Shown: piece by piece, positions 1 to 12,900 of the stretch | Layout: every line of letters begins with the position of its first letter | How positions within the stretch are numbered: the stretch's first letter is position 1 | Assembly (NCBI GenBank): GCA_036429605.1 | Contig: CM071589.1 | Span: forward strand, 2,356,001-2,420,000 | Direction of reading: 5' to 3' | Length of the DNA stretch: 64,000 nucleotides | DNA from: Cladobotryum mycophilum | Lineage: Eukaryota; Ascomycota; Sordariomycetes; Hypocreales; Hypocreaceae | The notes under the pieces: model-generated | What the model saw: only the letters and a program-made list of their open reading frames with translations | What the model was told of the DNA's origin: nothing | Database searches by the model: none | Program-made: the position numbers and the translations under genes

Positions 1-498
1 TGCAATCTGAATGCAACAAGTTCACATTGCCGCTTGAACCGTGCCCCCATTTAGCATGCAACCAGGGCAAGGTTCTAAAAACGCACGGTGGCTTAAGAGA
101 ACCAGATAAGCCATCCCGGACGAATAGGCTTCGTTTTATCCGAGAGCAAGTCTTACGATGACGTTCCTGATTCTTAGTAGCATCAGATGCATAATGAGAC
201 TTTGATGATAAAGATGACTGGAGTGACAAAGTGTGCTTATTTCTCCGTCTTGGCTAAGAACTATTAAGTGATCATGGAGCAGGTAACAGGTTTAAAAGAG
301 GCAGGACAAAGAACCTTCCTTACAACTAATCCTCATCCCTACCCTGGAGATCAACAACAACAAGTCAGCTACTGATATCTTCAAAGGGCGTGGCCTTGGC
401 TGGTATAAGATTATGGAGTAAAAAAGAAAGCATTACAGTTTAGAATAGACGGCATGGCTTAGTTTAACAAAAAGAAATAGGAAAAAAAGAGAAGATTT
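1..498. other. Intergenic, nothing recognised
   Basis: No open frame with protein-like composition and no RNA gene was seen in this stretch. It lies downstream (3' side) of the minus-strand tRNA. Confidence 0.5.
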
Positions 499-579
499 CG
501 ACGGAGACAGGATTCGAACCTGCGAGGCCGAAACCATATGATTTCTAGTCATACCCATTAACCACTCTGGCACTCCGCC
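499..579 (-). tRNA. tRNA-Ser(AGA)
   Basis: The minus strand folds as a class II tRNA. A 7-bp acceptor stem pairs 573-579 with 500-506 and includes one G-T wobble. The anticodon loop holds AGA (reads UCU serine codons) and a long variable arm follows it. The T arm has the GGTTCGAATCC signature. The discriminator base at 499 is G, as expected for serine tRNAs. No intron interrupts the anticodon loop. The length of 81 nt fits serine tRNAs. Confidence 0.93.
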
Positions 580-725
580 TTAGTCAATCCTCTGCGGACG
601 TGTGGGAAGTGGTGCAAGAATTCGGAATGTATACCTGCACAGAGACGAGAAGTAAATAATGGAGAAATGATGCAAAAGTGTATTTGAATACCATTTGTTT
701 GCATTCATTGATCAGCGGACTGCTA

Positions 726-1865
726 TTATGCCAATTGGTTTCTCAGCGGCTTTCCTGCGATCCACTCATCGAGAAAAATCGCCTGTTCCTCATACCAACC
801 GGTAATGGTTTCTTCCTCGACATAGCCCGTATGAGGCGTTAGGAGAACATGGCTCCGTCCATTTTGCCCCCATTCTGGGCTCCTCCACTCACTATCCGCA
901 GGAAGCGGCTCAAGCTCAAAGACATCCAGTGCAGCACCCCTAATCTTGCCGGCCTTGAGGACTGACAGAAGATCTGCCTCCTTCACCAGTGGCCCTCTAG
1001 AGGTGTTCACGAAGAATGCGCTTGGCTTCATCTTATTCAGGTCCTCGGACGTGATGAAGCCTTCTGTGCGCTTTGAGAGAACGACGTGTACGCTCACGAC
1101 ATCGGCGGTACGGAACAGCTCATCTCGGCTGACTGCCTTGAAGGTCTTTTCCCCATTCACTTCTACTGGCAGGCCGGCGTCTTTTGCTTGCTGGTCAGCC
1201 TTTTCTTGCGTCAGATTCTGGCTCCAGGCAATAATCTTGGTCCCGAAAGCGACGTGGAAGATCCGACCGATGGCGCCGCCCAATCGACCTAGGCCAACGA
1301 GACCCAGCGTCTTTCCTGACAAGGCGGTGGTAAAGTTGGTCTGCCACCCTCCTGCTTTGACAGAGGTGTCGTCCTCTGCGATGTTTCGCGCAAGGGCCAG
1401 TATCATAGTCACGATATGCTCCGTCGTGCTGTCGATGAGTTTGGGAGTGGAGTGAGGTCCGTGGAGTGCAGTCAGAACCACAATCCCCCGCTCCTTGCAG
1501 ACATCCATATCAATGGCCGCATTGCGACTGCCGGTAGTTAATATGAGTTTGAGATTCGGTAGTTTGCGCAGTAACTCGGCAGGAAAGTGAGTCCTCTCTC
1601 GCATGGCACCTGGATCAGAGTTAGTACCTTGTCATGCCTATTCGTCAAGATGAAGAGTGTTCATACTCAACACATGGAATGGCTCAAGCCTTCCTACAAG
1701 AGCATCCTTGACTGACTGCGGAGTATCTGGATGGTGATACGGTCGAAGCGTGTCTGCTAAGACAACGACATCATGACCCGCTTCTCCGAATCTCTTAAAG
1801 TATTGAGGGGAAGCGTTCTGGTAGTCATCTAGAATGGCAATCTTGAGGGACTTTGGGGTCGCCAT
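726..1865 (-). CDS. D-isomer-specific 2-hydroxyacid dehydrogenase family protein
   Basis: Two exons, 1667-1865 and 726-1609, are joined by a 57-nt intron (1610-1666; GTATGA donor, TACTAAC branch, CCAG acceptor). The product is 360 aa. It carries the Rossmann NAD(P)-binding motif GLVGLGRLGG at about residues 169-178. The family catalytic triad is present: R271 in NTSRG, E300 in ELEP and H326 in TPHTGY. The family oxidises D-2-hydroxyacids or reduces 2-oxoacids with NAD(P)H; the substrate cannot be read from sequence. There is no signal peptide, so it is probably cytosolic. The start at 1865 gives the usual N-terminus leading into IAILDDYQN. An upstream in-frame ATG at 1892 would add nine residues and is less likely. 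Confidence 0.9.
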
Positions 1866-2112
1866 TGCCAATGAGGTCAATACGTAAACCAAAGATGAAT
1901 GTTGACAATGCGTTTAATGGAAGAGATGGCGACATGGCGAGGGGAACTGATGCTAAATATCCATCTAATGTGGATGTTTGTAAGCACGTCACTCCTCTGA
2001 TATGGTTACAGTGTTATAAGCACATATTCATACTGGGTCTCATCAGTGTGTAGTATTTGTAAGACGTTTATGCATATGCTATGATCTACTAACTGCCGTA
2101 AAAAAAATAACA

Positions 2113-3022
2113 TTAAATCTTGCTTGGTCTTGAACCTCCATCGAGACGAATAACAGCGCCGTTCAACATGGGGTTTTCAATAATATGTTTTACCTATGAC
2201 AGTGTTGTGTCAGTTTCGAGATGTAAGACCAATGGGTGACTTGATTTACTCACCAAACCTGAAAATTCGGAAGCATTACCGGCTCTCTTGGGGAAGACAA
2301 ACGTATCCTCCAAACTCTTCTTTACCTTGTCGCTCATCATTTTGGTCATGTTGGAGACAAACATACTGGGAGCAACGGCAACCACGCGGATGCCGTGACG
2401 TGCCAGGTCTCGAGACATGGGCAGAGCCATGGACGCGACGGCACCTTTGGTAGCTGCGTAACTGACCTGACCGTATTGGCCGTCAAAGGCACTTGAACTG
2501 CTAACCATGATGACAACACCGCGCTCACCGTCGGGACCGACAGGGTCAACCTTGGCGATGTGAACGACAGACTGACGGATGAGGTCGATGACACCCCGTA
2601 GGTTGACACCAAGAACAAAGTCGACGCCATCCAAGTCCAATGCATTTCCATGACGGTCAAGAGTCTATGATATATCAGTAATTATTAGCAAAAAATTGAT
2701 GGTTGATGGACAAGTCGAATCATACCGTCGCCGGAAGAGCTACACCAGCCGCAGGAATGACACCGCCAAGCTGTTTCCCTGTCTCCTTGACCCAAGAAAC
2801 GGCCCCTTGGACGGCTTTGGCGATTTGCTCGGTGTGCAGGACATTGCATGGGAAGAACTTGACTGCCGAACCAAACTCCTTCTCCAACGCCTGGCCGACT
2901 GCTTCATCACCAAGATCGAGAACCGCGACATGGCCGCCGGCATTTACGATTTCCTCAACGCATCCTTTTCCCAAGCCGGAGGCTCCACCAGAGAGGATGA
3001 ATGTACGATCCTTGATCTGCAT
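2113..3022 (-). CDS. HSD10-like short-chain dehydrogenase (type II 3-hydroxyacyl-CoA dehydrogenase family)
   Basis: Three exons (2726-3022, 2254-2664, 2113-2193) are separated by introns 2665-2725 and 2194-2253. They encode 262 aa, the usual length for this family. The cofactor motif GGASGLGKG is at residues 12-20. The catalytic set is N120, S155/S156, Y168 and K172 in YAATK. The segment GQYGQVSYAATKGA and the C-terminal half ending IENPMLNGAVIRLDGG closely match the HSD17B10/type II 3-hydroxyacyl-CoA dehydrogenase pattern. That suggests fatty acid or branched-chain acyl-CoA oxidation with NAD+, often mitochondrial. One oddity is that the usual NNAG motif reads PAAG. No targeting peptide is obvious. 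It is divergently arranged with the Rab gene. Confidence 0.88.
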
Positions 3023-4039
3023 GATGCTGTAAATATTTATGAGAATTTATGTTGTTTTTGTTGATTGATTAATTGATGGGATTGGAAGTTGAAATTCTTG
3101 TCGCGTCACTGACGGTTGTATTACTGCTAAATCGGTCTCTTGGTTGTTTTGCCGGAACCTCGGTACAAGCTGGAACCAATCCACTGTGTGTAATAAGAAA
3201 GGACAGACGTTCTTGGATGGATTGGCATGGATGACATCCAATGCACGCTGCACACTGCACTGCGCTGGCTGACATGGATGGATGGAATAACGCTCCAGCT
3301 GGCACTGATTTGACACTGACGCTGGCTGAGCTCCAGGGCTTGGGCGGGCATTTATTAGTGCATTGGATTGGATATGTATGGACCTCTCTGGCGCGGGCCG
3401 TTGGAACAGACGGACGCCAATTCAAGTAAAGAAAAAGTCGTATCGCTAAAGAAAAAATTTCATTTTTAAATTACAGTTGAGCTATAGAAGTAGCTTTGTC
3501 TAGACATTTTCTTTATATGAGAAATTGCAGTCCTCCAATTCCATCCATCCCTTCAGTCTCGCATCATGACAACCCATAGAAGAGCTGCAGGGCTCCCGTC
3601 TTCTTCTTATCTCTGTCAAACCAACTCACCAACCAGCGCTCATCCCACTGAATTTGGCTTAGTCATCCACACCTTTGTTATCGCTCAGCGCCAACAGTGA
3701 ACGAATGAATGAATGGCACGGGACCCTTTCAGAGGGAGAGGCAAAAGGCTTCAGAGGGCAATCCTGGTGACACCACCATCCCTGGCAAGCCAATCTAACT
3801 AGTTCAAAGTCACGTCAAACAATCACACCGATCGAATCCTTTTTTTCTCCTTCTCTTTCGCAAACATACGTCATTTTGCCTTCCAGCAAGGAAACTGAAG
3901 CTGGGTTGGTTTTATTGGGACATAATAGTTGTTCTCTCTTTGTCGATACGGACAACGAAGCGACTGCGGCGTTTGGACGATCAACCTCACCTCTGCGACA
4001 TCGAAAAAGAAAAGAGAGACTACAAAAAAGTGACCCAAG
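3023..4039. other. Divergent intergenic region between the SDR and Rab genes
   Basis: About 1 kb separates two divergently transcribed genes, so it should hold both promoters. Open frames here overlap on both strands and have no recognisable protein content. The last 200 bases before the Rab start are pyrimidine-rich with TTTTTTCTCC-type tracts, typical of fungal core promoters and leaders. No specific operator could be assigned. Confidence 0.5.
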
Positions 4040-5283
4040 ATGCGCCCAAGGGGCTTATCAGCTGCGAGCGATGATAGTACAGCGACAGCTCGCCCCGAGC
4101 AGGTGAGGAGTTCTTTTTCAAGGGGATTTTTGAGGGTATGCTGGTCTGACGATGAAACAGGAACTCGGGAGCATGTACGATTACCTAGCCAAGATCATCT
4201 TACTTGGACCCAGTGGCTCAGGAAAGTAAGTAAAACCCTCTTGCGGAATACAACCCGAACTGCCCCTCTCCAGCTTCTCGGACTTTGCTAATGATGCGCC
4301 TTGGCCAATAGATCATGTCTCTTGCATCGCTTCGTCAAGAATGAGTGGAGGGTCCTATCATCACAAACCATCGGGGTCGAGTTTGCGACCAAAATAATCA
4401 AAGTCGGTAGCGGGTCGAGGAGGAAACGAATCAAGCTCCAGGTATGTGATCGCTTCCTTATTACACACACCAACAACGTGCCATAGTAACAGTTTCACCC
4501 AAGTTATGGGACACAGCAGGCACTGAGCGATTTCGATCCGTGTCAAGATCGTACTACCGCGGGGCAGCCGGCGCAATCTTGGTCTACGACATCACATCCC
4601 ACTTGTCCTTTCGAGGGCTCCAGCCGTTCCTCAACGACGCTCGAGCGCTGGCATCCCCTCATCTGAGCATGATGCTAGTTGGCAATAAACTCGACCTTGC
4701 CGCCGAACTAATCGATACGAGTCTGCCCCCGCCCACCCCGAACAGCGTGAGCTCCATTGCGACCGTCACCGCCAACACAACGCCCAACTCCTTTTCTTCG
4801 TCGAGCTTTAGCAACATGACACCCTCGTCGTATCGAGACCACGCGGGATCTATGGGGGCAGGGTCACAACAGAAGGCCTCGATTGCGCCAGAAGGTCGGG
4901 AGATTTCAACGGCCGAAGCGAGTCGATGGGCGAGCACTGTGGGCATTTCAGTTGTCACGGAAGCCAGCGCCCTAAACGGCGAGGGCGTGGATGAGATCTT
5001 CCATCGGCTGGCGAGGATGATCCTTACTAAAATTGAGCTCGGCGACATCGACCCAGACGATCCCATGAGCGGCATTCAATATGGTGATGGAGGCGGATGG
5101 AACACAGCCAGTGACGGAGGCAGCATCAAGAGCTCCATGACGGGTGGGACGATTGATGATGGCGTTAGCGGTGTGAGGCTAAGACGAAGGGGGAAGAATC
5201 GAACACAAAACTGGGGAGGTTTAAGAGAATGGGAAGAGGTCTTTACTCTGAGCAACCGACGACGAGGAGGGGGATGCTGTTAA
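4040..5283 (+). CDS. Rab-family small GTPase with a serine-rich insertion
   Basis: Four exons (4040-4102, 4161-4225, 4312-4441, 4504-5283) encode 345 aa, against 200-220 for a standard Rab. All G motifs are visible: P-loop GPSGSGKS (37-44), effector T62 in QTIGVEF, WDTAGTERF (88-96), NKLD (147-150) and the G5-like EASALNG. The C-terminus is GGGCC, a double-cysteine geranylgeranylation signal, so it should act at membranes in vesicle traffic. The switch and RabF segments look like the Rab4/Rab14/Ypt4 group, but I cannot assign the subtype firmly. The extra length is a Ser/Thr/Pro-rich insertion of about 70 residues just after NKLD, plus a Gly/Ser-rich hypervariable tail. Intron 3 ends at the AAG before LWDTAG. 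Confidence 0.87.
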
Positions 5284-5998
5284 TGAGGATAATGCTGGTG
5301 CTGGTCAAACGACACGAATGTTATGGCAGGGAGGTATTTTTGCGAGTAGCGGGTATGATTCTATGGAACGTTTTGGCGAAGGTGTTAATGAGGTTGGGAG
5401 GTTTCATTGCAGCGTCTTTGGCGTTTTTGGGCGTACCTAGGGATAGATATCTGCTGCGTTGGAGAGGGCGCTCATCAGTGCAGGAGGTAGCCTTTGAGAA
5501 TTGTTATAGCCTGTTTTCATTATCATTATGACTTGCAACATGAGGAGGTATCTACAGTTATCATAATTGGAATGGATTGTACCTTACGAAGTCACCCTAT
5601 AACGTTCGAGGGGTATTGTATGTATTGATTACGCCATGATGTCGCAGGTATATGCATGAAGGGTTCATGGTGAGTCTCAGAGTATCCATATTGATGTCGA
5701 TCTTTGAGGTTACATTAATGGCTTCCCTCAATGGGGGTGGCTTATTTCTCTCCTTGTGCAGGAGCGGTTGATCACGATGTCTTGCTGCATCGTTGCCCCG
5801 CCCCCGCATGAACCTCCAAATGAACCTCCCACTTAAACCATCATCGCAACAAGCTCATGATCACAACCTTCTTAGTTAATTCGTTGTCAATCCTTCGGAA
5901 GGCTGATTTTCCTCAGCCCAAAGACATCTCATTGCAGGTGCTGAATCAAATATCTTGATTGCCTTGTTAACCATCGCTGCCATCTTCCATCAGCAACC
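5284..5998. other. Intergenic: Rab 3' flank and beta-mannosidase promoter
   Basis: No credible coding frame is present. The sequence holds the 3' end of the Rab transcript and the upstream region of the next gene in the same direction. No distinct regulatory site was recognised. Confidence 0.45.
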
Positions 5999-8590
5999 AT
6001 GGCCCCTCGAAGGGTCGTACCCATTGACCAGAATTGGCAATTCAAGCAGGCGGATAAAGAAGACGCTTCATTTCTACCCGTCTCCCAATTTCCAACTAAT
6101 ATTCACCTTGACCTTTTACACCATGAGCTCATTCCTGATCCTTTCAAAGGAAAATACGAGCTAGATGTCCAATGGATTGCAGAAGCCAAATGGCAATACA
6201 AGACAGAGTTCCCCAGCCCCAAGATGGAGGGAGGCGAAAAGGCTGTTCTAGTATTTCATGGATTGGACACCTTTGCCACTGTTATCCTGAATGGAAAAGT
6301 GATTCTTGAAACGGACAATATGTTCATCCCTGAACGTATGGATGTGTCCAGTTTGTTGGCCAAGGACGGAGTCAACGAGCTTGCGATTGCATTTGACAGC
6401 GCCTACTTGAGGGGCTGGGAGCTTGTCGAGAAGTATCCCAAGCATAAATGGGGAGAATGGAATGGAGATCACTCTAGATTGGCAGTTCGAAAAGCGCAGT
6501 ATCACTGGGTTTGTCTCCTTCACTTCTCTGACCAACTTCTCTGTTAACCGACCTCATAGGGCTGGGACTGGGGCCCAATACTCAACACATGTGGTCCTTG
6601 GAAGCCCATTGAGCTCGAGATCTACGAGTCTCGTTTAGTTGATCTATACGCCAATATCACTGTCAATGATTCATTGGATCATGCCCAAGTGGCTGTTCAC
6701 GCATCTGCCGAAGGAAAAGCGTCCAAAATTCGCTTCGACCTCTCTTTCAACGGGTCCAGTATAGGATCCGATATCATCGATGTTAATGAAGATACGACCA
6801 CCACATTTAATGTTCAGAATCCAGAACTCTGGTACCCAATACGCCATGGGAAGCAGCCTTTGTATACAATAACTGCATCTCTCTTGGATGGCGAAGATCA
6901 AGTAGACTCCATTTCAAAGAGGATTGGCATTCGTAAAGCCGAGCTCGTTCAGCAACCCCTCAAAGACCAGCCGGGTACGAGCTTCTTTTTCAGGATCAAC
7001 AATGTTCCCATCTTTTGTGGAGGAAGTAATTGGATTCCTGCTGATAGTTTCACCCCTCGCATCTCTAAAGAGCGTTATAATGAATGGATTAAGCTTTTAG
7101 CTGATGGGAATCAAGTTATGATTCGTGTCTGGGGCGGCGGCATCTACGAAGACCAAGCATTTTTCGACGCCTGCGACGAGCTAGGGATATTGGTACAACA
7201 AGACTTTTTGTTTGGATGCGGTAATTATCCATGCTGGCCAGAAATGCTCAATTCTATTGAACGAGAAGCGAGGGAAAATGTGAAGCTACTGCGGCATCAC
7301 CCTAGCATTGTAATCTGGGCGGGAAACAATGAAGATTATCAATACCAAGAGGGCGAGGGACTTACCTACGATTTTGAGGACAAGAACCCTGATAATTGGC
7401 TCAAAACAGACTTTCCTGCGAGATACATCTACGAAAAGACGTTGGCTGACGTCTGCCGGGAGTTGATACCCGATACATACTATCACTATGGAAGCCCATG
7501 GGGCGGCAAGGACACAAGAGACCCAACCATTGGAGATATTCATCAATGGAACATCTGGCATGGAGACCAGGAAAAGTATCAAAATGCCGATAAGCTCGTC
7601 GGCAGATTTGTATCGGAATTCGGGATGGAGGCGTTTCCCTCAGCTCGCACCATTAATGACTTCCTAATTGATGGAGAGAACGACCCGGAGCGATATTCGT
7701 CATCAAGCACAGTCGACTTTCACAACAAGGCAACAGGCTTTGAACGACGCATCGCCCTCTATCTCGCCGAGAACTTTCGATATGTCACCGATCCACTAGA
7801 GGGTTTCATCTACTATACTCAGCTAATGCAGGCCGAGTGCCTGGCGTTTGCGTTTCGTCTGTGGAAGCGGCAGTGGAAAGGCCCGGGGCGTGAATACTGC
7901 GGCGGCGCTCTTGTTTGGCAATTAAACGATTGCTGGCCCGTTACTTCGTGGTCCATCTTTGACTACTACCTCCGACCCAAAGCGGCATACTACACTATAA
8001 AACGGGAAATGGCTCCTCTCAGCATCGGTGTGAAGCGCAATGAATATCAGACTCCTCGGGGGAAACATTCTCATGTCTATGACACCAAATCTGTTTTAGA
8101 AATTTGGGCGTCCAATCTTTCACTTGATGACATGACGGTTGATTGCGTCGTTAAGGCATGGAATGTCCAATTAGGCGATGAGATATTCTCGGAGACGGTT
8201 TCGACAAAGCAACTGCTACCAGCTAATCAGTCGACTGAAATCGTTAGCATTGATGTGCCCGCTCATCACCCGCAGGATAGCACTGTGGTAGCGGTGTATT
8301 TGTACCAGGATGGAAAGCAAGTTGCCAGGCATGTTGATTGGTCACAACCACTTAAGCATGTAGTTTTTGGCAAAGCGCATCTTCAGAAAGAGCTGTCCGA
8401 AGATGAGAAGACGGTAGTCTTGTGGGCGAATTTGCCTGTCAAGGGCGTTGTGGTGGAATGCGAGAATGAGGAAGTCAAGTTTGACGACAATATGGTTGAT
8501 TTGGTTCCGGGTGAGCGTGTCAGTATTGGTGTCAGGGGTGCTACGAAAGATACAGCCTTTAAAACGATGTACTATGGGATGCAATTTTAA
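5999..8590 (+). CDS. mndB: Beta-mannosidase, glycoside hydrolase family 2 (intracellular clade)
   Basis: Two exons, 5999-6508 and 6560-8590, flank a 51-nt intron that falls between QYHW and GWDWGP. The product is 846 aa, the usual size for fungal clade B GH2 beta-mannosidases. The enzyme removes terminal beta-linked mannose from the non-reducing ends of manno-oligosaccharides. The acid/base glutamate is E428 in WAGNNED and the nucleophile is E523 in FVSEFGMEAFP. The N-terminal sugar-binding and Ig-like domains precede the TIM barrel. There is no signal peptide, which fits the intracellular MndB type that finishes oligosaccharides after import, rather than the secreted MndA type. The symbol follows the Aspergillus naming and is based on length and the lack of a leader. 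Confidence 0.92.
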
Positions 8591-9006
8591 CCTGATCTCA
8601 ATTTTCGTTATTGTATTCTTGAGACTCGTTAGGTCTGTGTGTCATTACATTGATGAGTTTGCCCCTGAATGACCCTCCACTAACTTCACAACTACATAGT
8701 TGGAGATTGAGGTCTGGCAGGTCATAATAATTTGATGAATTCAGATATGCTTAGCTAGTTTGAACTTTGCCATAATGTGGGGGAAATAGGGGTATAGCTC
8801 GATAAATTCTCAAATATTCGTCCCGTCACTGCTGCGGCGCAAGCATCCCCCTTCGTGTCCATCATTAAGTGATTCCATCAACTCTTTCCTATCACTTTAG
8901 GGGCATCTTGAAGTTTTGCGGCCATCAAGTAAACTGAGCAGTACGTCGGATATGTCTTGACTTGTCTGTAAATATCCTACTGTCATGATCAATCATGTTA
9001 AGATGT
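8591..9006. other. Intergenic between converging genes
   Basis: Tail-to-tail interval between the beta-mannosidase gene (plus) and the hypothetical gene (minus). It contains 3' flanks only and no coding signal was seen. Confidence 0.5.
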
Positions 9007-9965
9007 TTAAGCTTTACTATTTCGTGGGCGCTCTGTGTCGAGGACTCTCGAGGAACCACTTTCCCACTTTTTAATCCACCTCTCAAGGAAATCTTCGGAA
9101 TAGTTCTCGGACTCGGGGGCCAGGACTTCTATTATCTGGTCGAGGGTTTCGGAGGCTCGTTTGAAGCCGAACTCGAGGAGCTCGGGCGAATCGGAGCTCT
9201 GACGGATAATGTCTAGGTCGTGCATGAGACCAATGGTCATGGTGGCCAGAGGCTTGTTGTGTTCTCTGAGAAAAGGTTTCCAGCTGTATGCCTCGGGGTC
9301 GTAACGAGGTAAAGTGCCCCATAAAATGCTGTGTACGGGTACTCCTGCGACGATGGATATGGCTCGAGGAACCCAATATTCGCAATTCGGGTAATATTGC
9401 TCATTGGCCAATCTGATCTTGAGCCTCATCAAATTTCGCCGGTGTCGTCCTAATCGGTTCTTGATTTTATTTACTCCGCCTGCTATCTCATGTCGTGTTC
9501 TGCGGAATGCAAGAACATTCCCGTCCAAGAAGGGACCGAGAAAGGTGGAGAGTTGGTGAATCAGTACGCGTCGTAAGGAGTCGTCCTTTTCTACTAACGT
9601 GATCAACTCCTGGATTTCGGAGTTTGGAACCATGAGGGATTCGGAGATGCTGAGAATGGGCAGACTGGTGTTCTCGTCAATGGTTAACCTGAATCCGGGG
9701 GAAGTTGAGGCGCCATCTTCGCCACCGCCTCCCTAAGAGTTTCGGTTTTCACAAAGTGTTTGCTATCGCTGCCCGATCTAGGCGCCCTGTGTAAATTCTT
9801 GCAGTCGCTTTCTTCATTGGACACATCCCCCAGTGATCTCTTCTCAGCAGAGAGACCCCGCATAGAGTTGGCTGTGCTTGGGACAGTGCGGTTTCGACGA
9901 GCGATGGGGGTTAGAGCAGAGAACCTATCATCCTCCTGACCCTCCACCAAGGTCTTGATTTTCAT
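9007..9965 (-). CDS. Hypothetical protein, reading frame interrupted at a G/C homopolymer
   Basis: Two open frames, 9684-9965 and 9007 to about 9732, overlap on the minus strand. They join into one protein of 319 aa if one base is missing from the five-base run at 9697-9701. The N-terminal 90 residues are basic and low in complexity. The C-terminal 220 residues look globular and mostly helical: a Leu-rich helix after NSEIQELI, an Arg/Lys-rich stretch NRLGRHRRNLMRLKIRL, then a hydrophobic YWVPRAISIVAGVPVHSILWG segment split by charged residues, and a charged tail. I do not recognise the family. A further 42-codon frame beginning at 10090 runs into the start at 9965 in yet another frame; it could be an extra N-terminus or a leader ORF. 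The most likely start is 9965. Confidence 0.5.
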
Positions 9966-12900
9966 GGCGTCTTTGGTCTTGGATGGGCCGTGGTTTTTGT
10001 GTAGTTCTTTTTACTTGTTGAGGGGCTCACGGTCGTGTTGTTGTGGCTGCTGAGGGTTTGGTTGTCGGTAATGTTTTCAGTTTTGGGCATCGGAAAGCCT
10101 ACAGTTCATGGGGTAAGACTCAAAGGGTACTCTTATCCAAATCCCCCATACCTGGAGTCTTGGACAGGGAGAGGAGTCGTTTGTTACTCGCTGTTCTGAG
10201 CCAATGAGTTGGTAACAGATATTCTCGGAATTTTGTAAAGTCCAGTCAGACAAGTTAAGTGGGAAAAAAAAGATTTCCCCCTCATAAATCTCGAGTCACT
10301 ATTCCTCTGCAGAATCTCAGGCGTTGGTGGATAATATGTAGCAGGGGAATACGCGTTCAGAAAGGGGTCGCAGAGCAGAACTGGCTCTTCCACCAGAGGC
10401 GAAAGGAGCGAAACAACGATGGCTTGGGATAAAGTGATGAGATTGGAAACGGACTCGGCCACATAAGAAAAACAAGAGAGGGAAGAGAGTGGAAGAGACT
10501 ATAGAGTGGAGAAGCCTTCAGATGTTGTCAGATGGCAGATTTGGACCTGAGGACAGGACTAAGGTGACCGAGTGTGTTTGTGAATCACACAGTCAACTGA
10601 TTCAGCAGCTGGCCTCCTTTTAGAGTGCAGTTCAGGCATGTATGGGCAGACACTATATGCCCCATTATCTTCAAAGACCATGATTCACTGACTCTAGCTG
10701 CTACTAACTACTACTAGATATTCCTACATTCGTTGCCCCATAAATGATAGTTGTTGGGATACATAACCAAGGCAAGCAAGGTGACATTTCTTTGTTTATA
10801 CCTAGGGAATCAATAGAGTGTGTGTTCTGCGTTTCGATCACTTTTTCTTTCCATCTTTTCTCCTCCACTTCTTTATTCCTTCGTGTCGGACTTTCGCGAG
10901 CTATCTAGAGAGCAAGCACGGCAAGAAATTCTCATACCTAAGGAATTAAGAGGGTACATTTTCTTTGCAATGTCTTCTTCTTCTTCTTCTTTTTCGTTTA
11001 TACCTCACATCACAAACAACACACCAATGCGTGACAAATATGGGGGAAGATATTCCCCATCCATCATTGTCGACAACCAACCGTTATCACGTTTCCATGA
11101 ACGGACAAGCAAACGCTAGACGAAGCGACCGAGAATTTAAGAACAAACCTCGAGCTCAGTAGAGTCTGAGATTGTTCAACTCTGCTGAGAGGGATTGGTA
11201 GAAGCCCCTTTGCTCACTTGGCATCTTTCATCTATTGCACCACTTCCTGCTTGTGACATCGGCATAAGATTAGATATAGACGGCGCTATTGTACCAACGG
11301 CGATGGCATCACTGCTTTGGCTCTCTCTTGGCTGGAATACACAGGATTCCGACACTACTGGAGACCCCTGACAAGTAGAGTCGATTAGATGCCCAATCGA
11401 CGGCCATTGATTGGACTCTTTCGAACAAAGAGAAAGATGTTTAGGGGAAATTGCGCATCAAGGATTTGACGGGCTGAGTATTGGCAGAGGGCATTATACT
11501 TGCACCAAACGACTGCTTGTTCTCGGACGAGGCGAACAAGAATGTGTCTCGTAGCAAGTGGGTGAGGATAAGGGTGGCGATCCGAGCGACAGGAGGTTAT
11601 GAAAACGCTGACTGCGACCCTCAGGTATCGGACAATGCAAGCAGGAGACAAAAGTGTGCGCCGGTTGCCATTCCTGTGGATATGAATCATCCTTGGAGAT
11701 GTCCTCGGAGCTTGAGTTCTGACAAGACACGATAACATGATGCATTCCGATATGACTGGTTGGTCCAAGTCATGCCCTTTTTGTTCTTCAAGATTCTAGA
11801 TATACAGAGAAACTAAGAACTAAGAGAAATGCGAGGAATCTAGAACGACAAGGGGAATGGGGGAGAAACGAGGGCAACAAAGAGAAACCAGCTACAAGTA
11901 ATCAGATCATTGATACTTGAAATGACTCAACTTATCTCGGCCATTCATCCACCCGGCTTTTCCACTCCTGTTGTTGATGCAAGCTTGCAGATCCTCCGTG
12001 ACAACCACCCCACATTCACATGTCCAGGAGTGGGACACTGGGACTGGTTGCACTGGGCTCCTTTCAAGTCAAACATCCATAAACGTTTATTGTCTAGCAT
12101 CTCTTGCATCGGAGTAAAAGCACTTTACTCCTGATATGGCAGCTGGATTCCAAGTTCCCTAACATTTCTACCGTCGGGTCTTCACTCGTGTATGTATGGT
12201 GGTGTAGTCGACCATCAGCTAGGCGAGACATGGCGTCTCATTTTTGGAATACGACTCCCCAATCGTTCCACACGCGTCAGAACGGATACGACTTGGCTAT
12301 AATACTGCTGATAATGTCTCCCCCACAATTGTTCGATTCCAAATATTACAAGTAGCAGTATCACCCTGCTGACCGGGTATCTCGACTGCACCCCACACTA
12401 TGCCCCACGACCTTAATTTTAGGACCCATGATGACGCCTCGGCCTCGGCTCTCGCTATGCTCAAAGAATATCCCAAATGAATACCAGTTGGAAGGTTTTC
12501 GTGAACTGTCTCGACAGATTCATCAGAGCCGTCTCATAGTGAAAGATGGGTGAGATTCACCTAAACTCAAGTATGACAGACTCGTTCAATGAAACAAAGA
12601 CACAGAAGAACAAGTCTCGGAGCTTTCCTTGAGTTACGGGGCTGCCCCATACAACCTGGTCTAGGAATGATGGCCAATCAGAAGGGGTTGAATCAGAAGA
12701 TAGATAATAGCGTGTTGCCGAAACGTCCTAGTCCGTGTCCTTGTTCCACATCGGGATTCGGATCTCCTTCCAATATCCAAGCCAATTGCCGGGCATGTGT
12801 GTGGAACTTCATCTTCACATGGCTCTTTTGATTCAGCGTTGAAACTCCAAGAATGACCAGGTTTTACCACTGAGGCACCCTCTAATAAGTTGGATCATCA

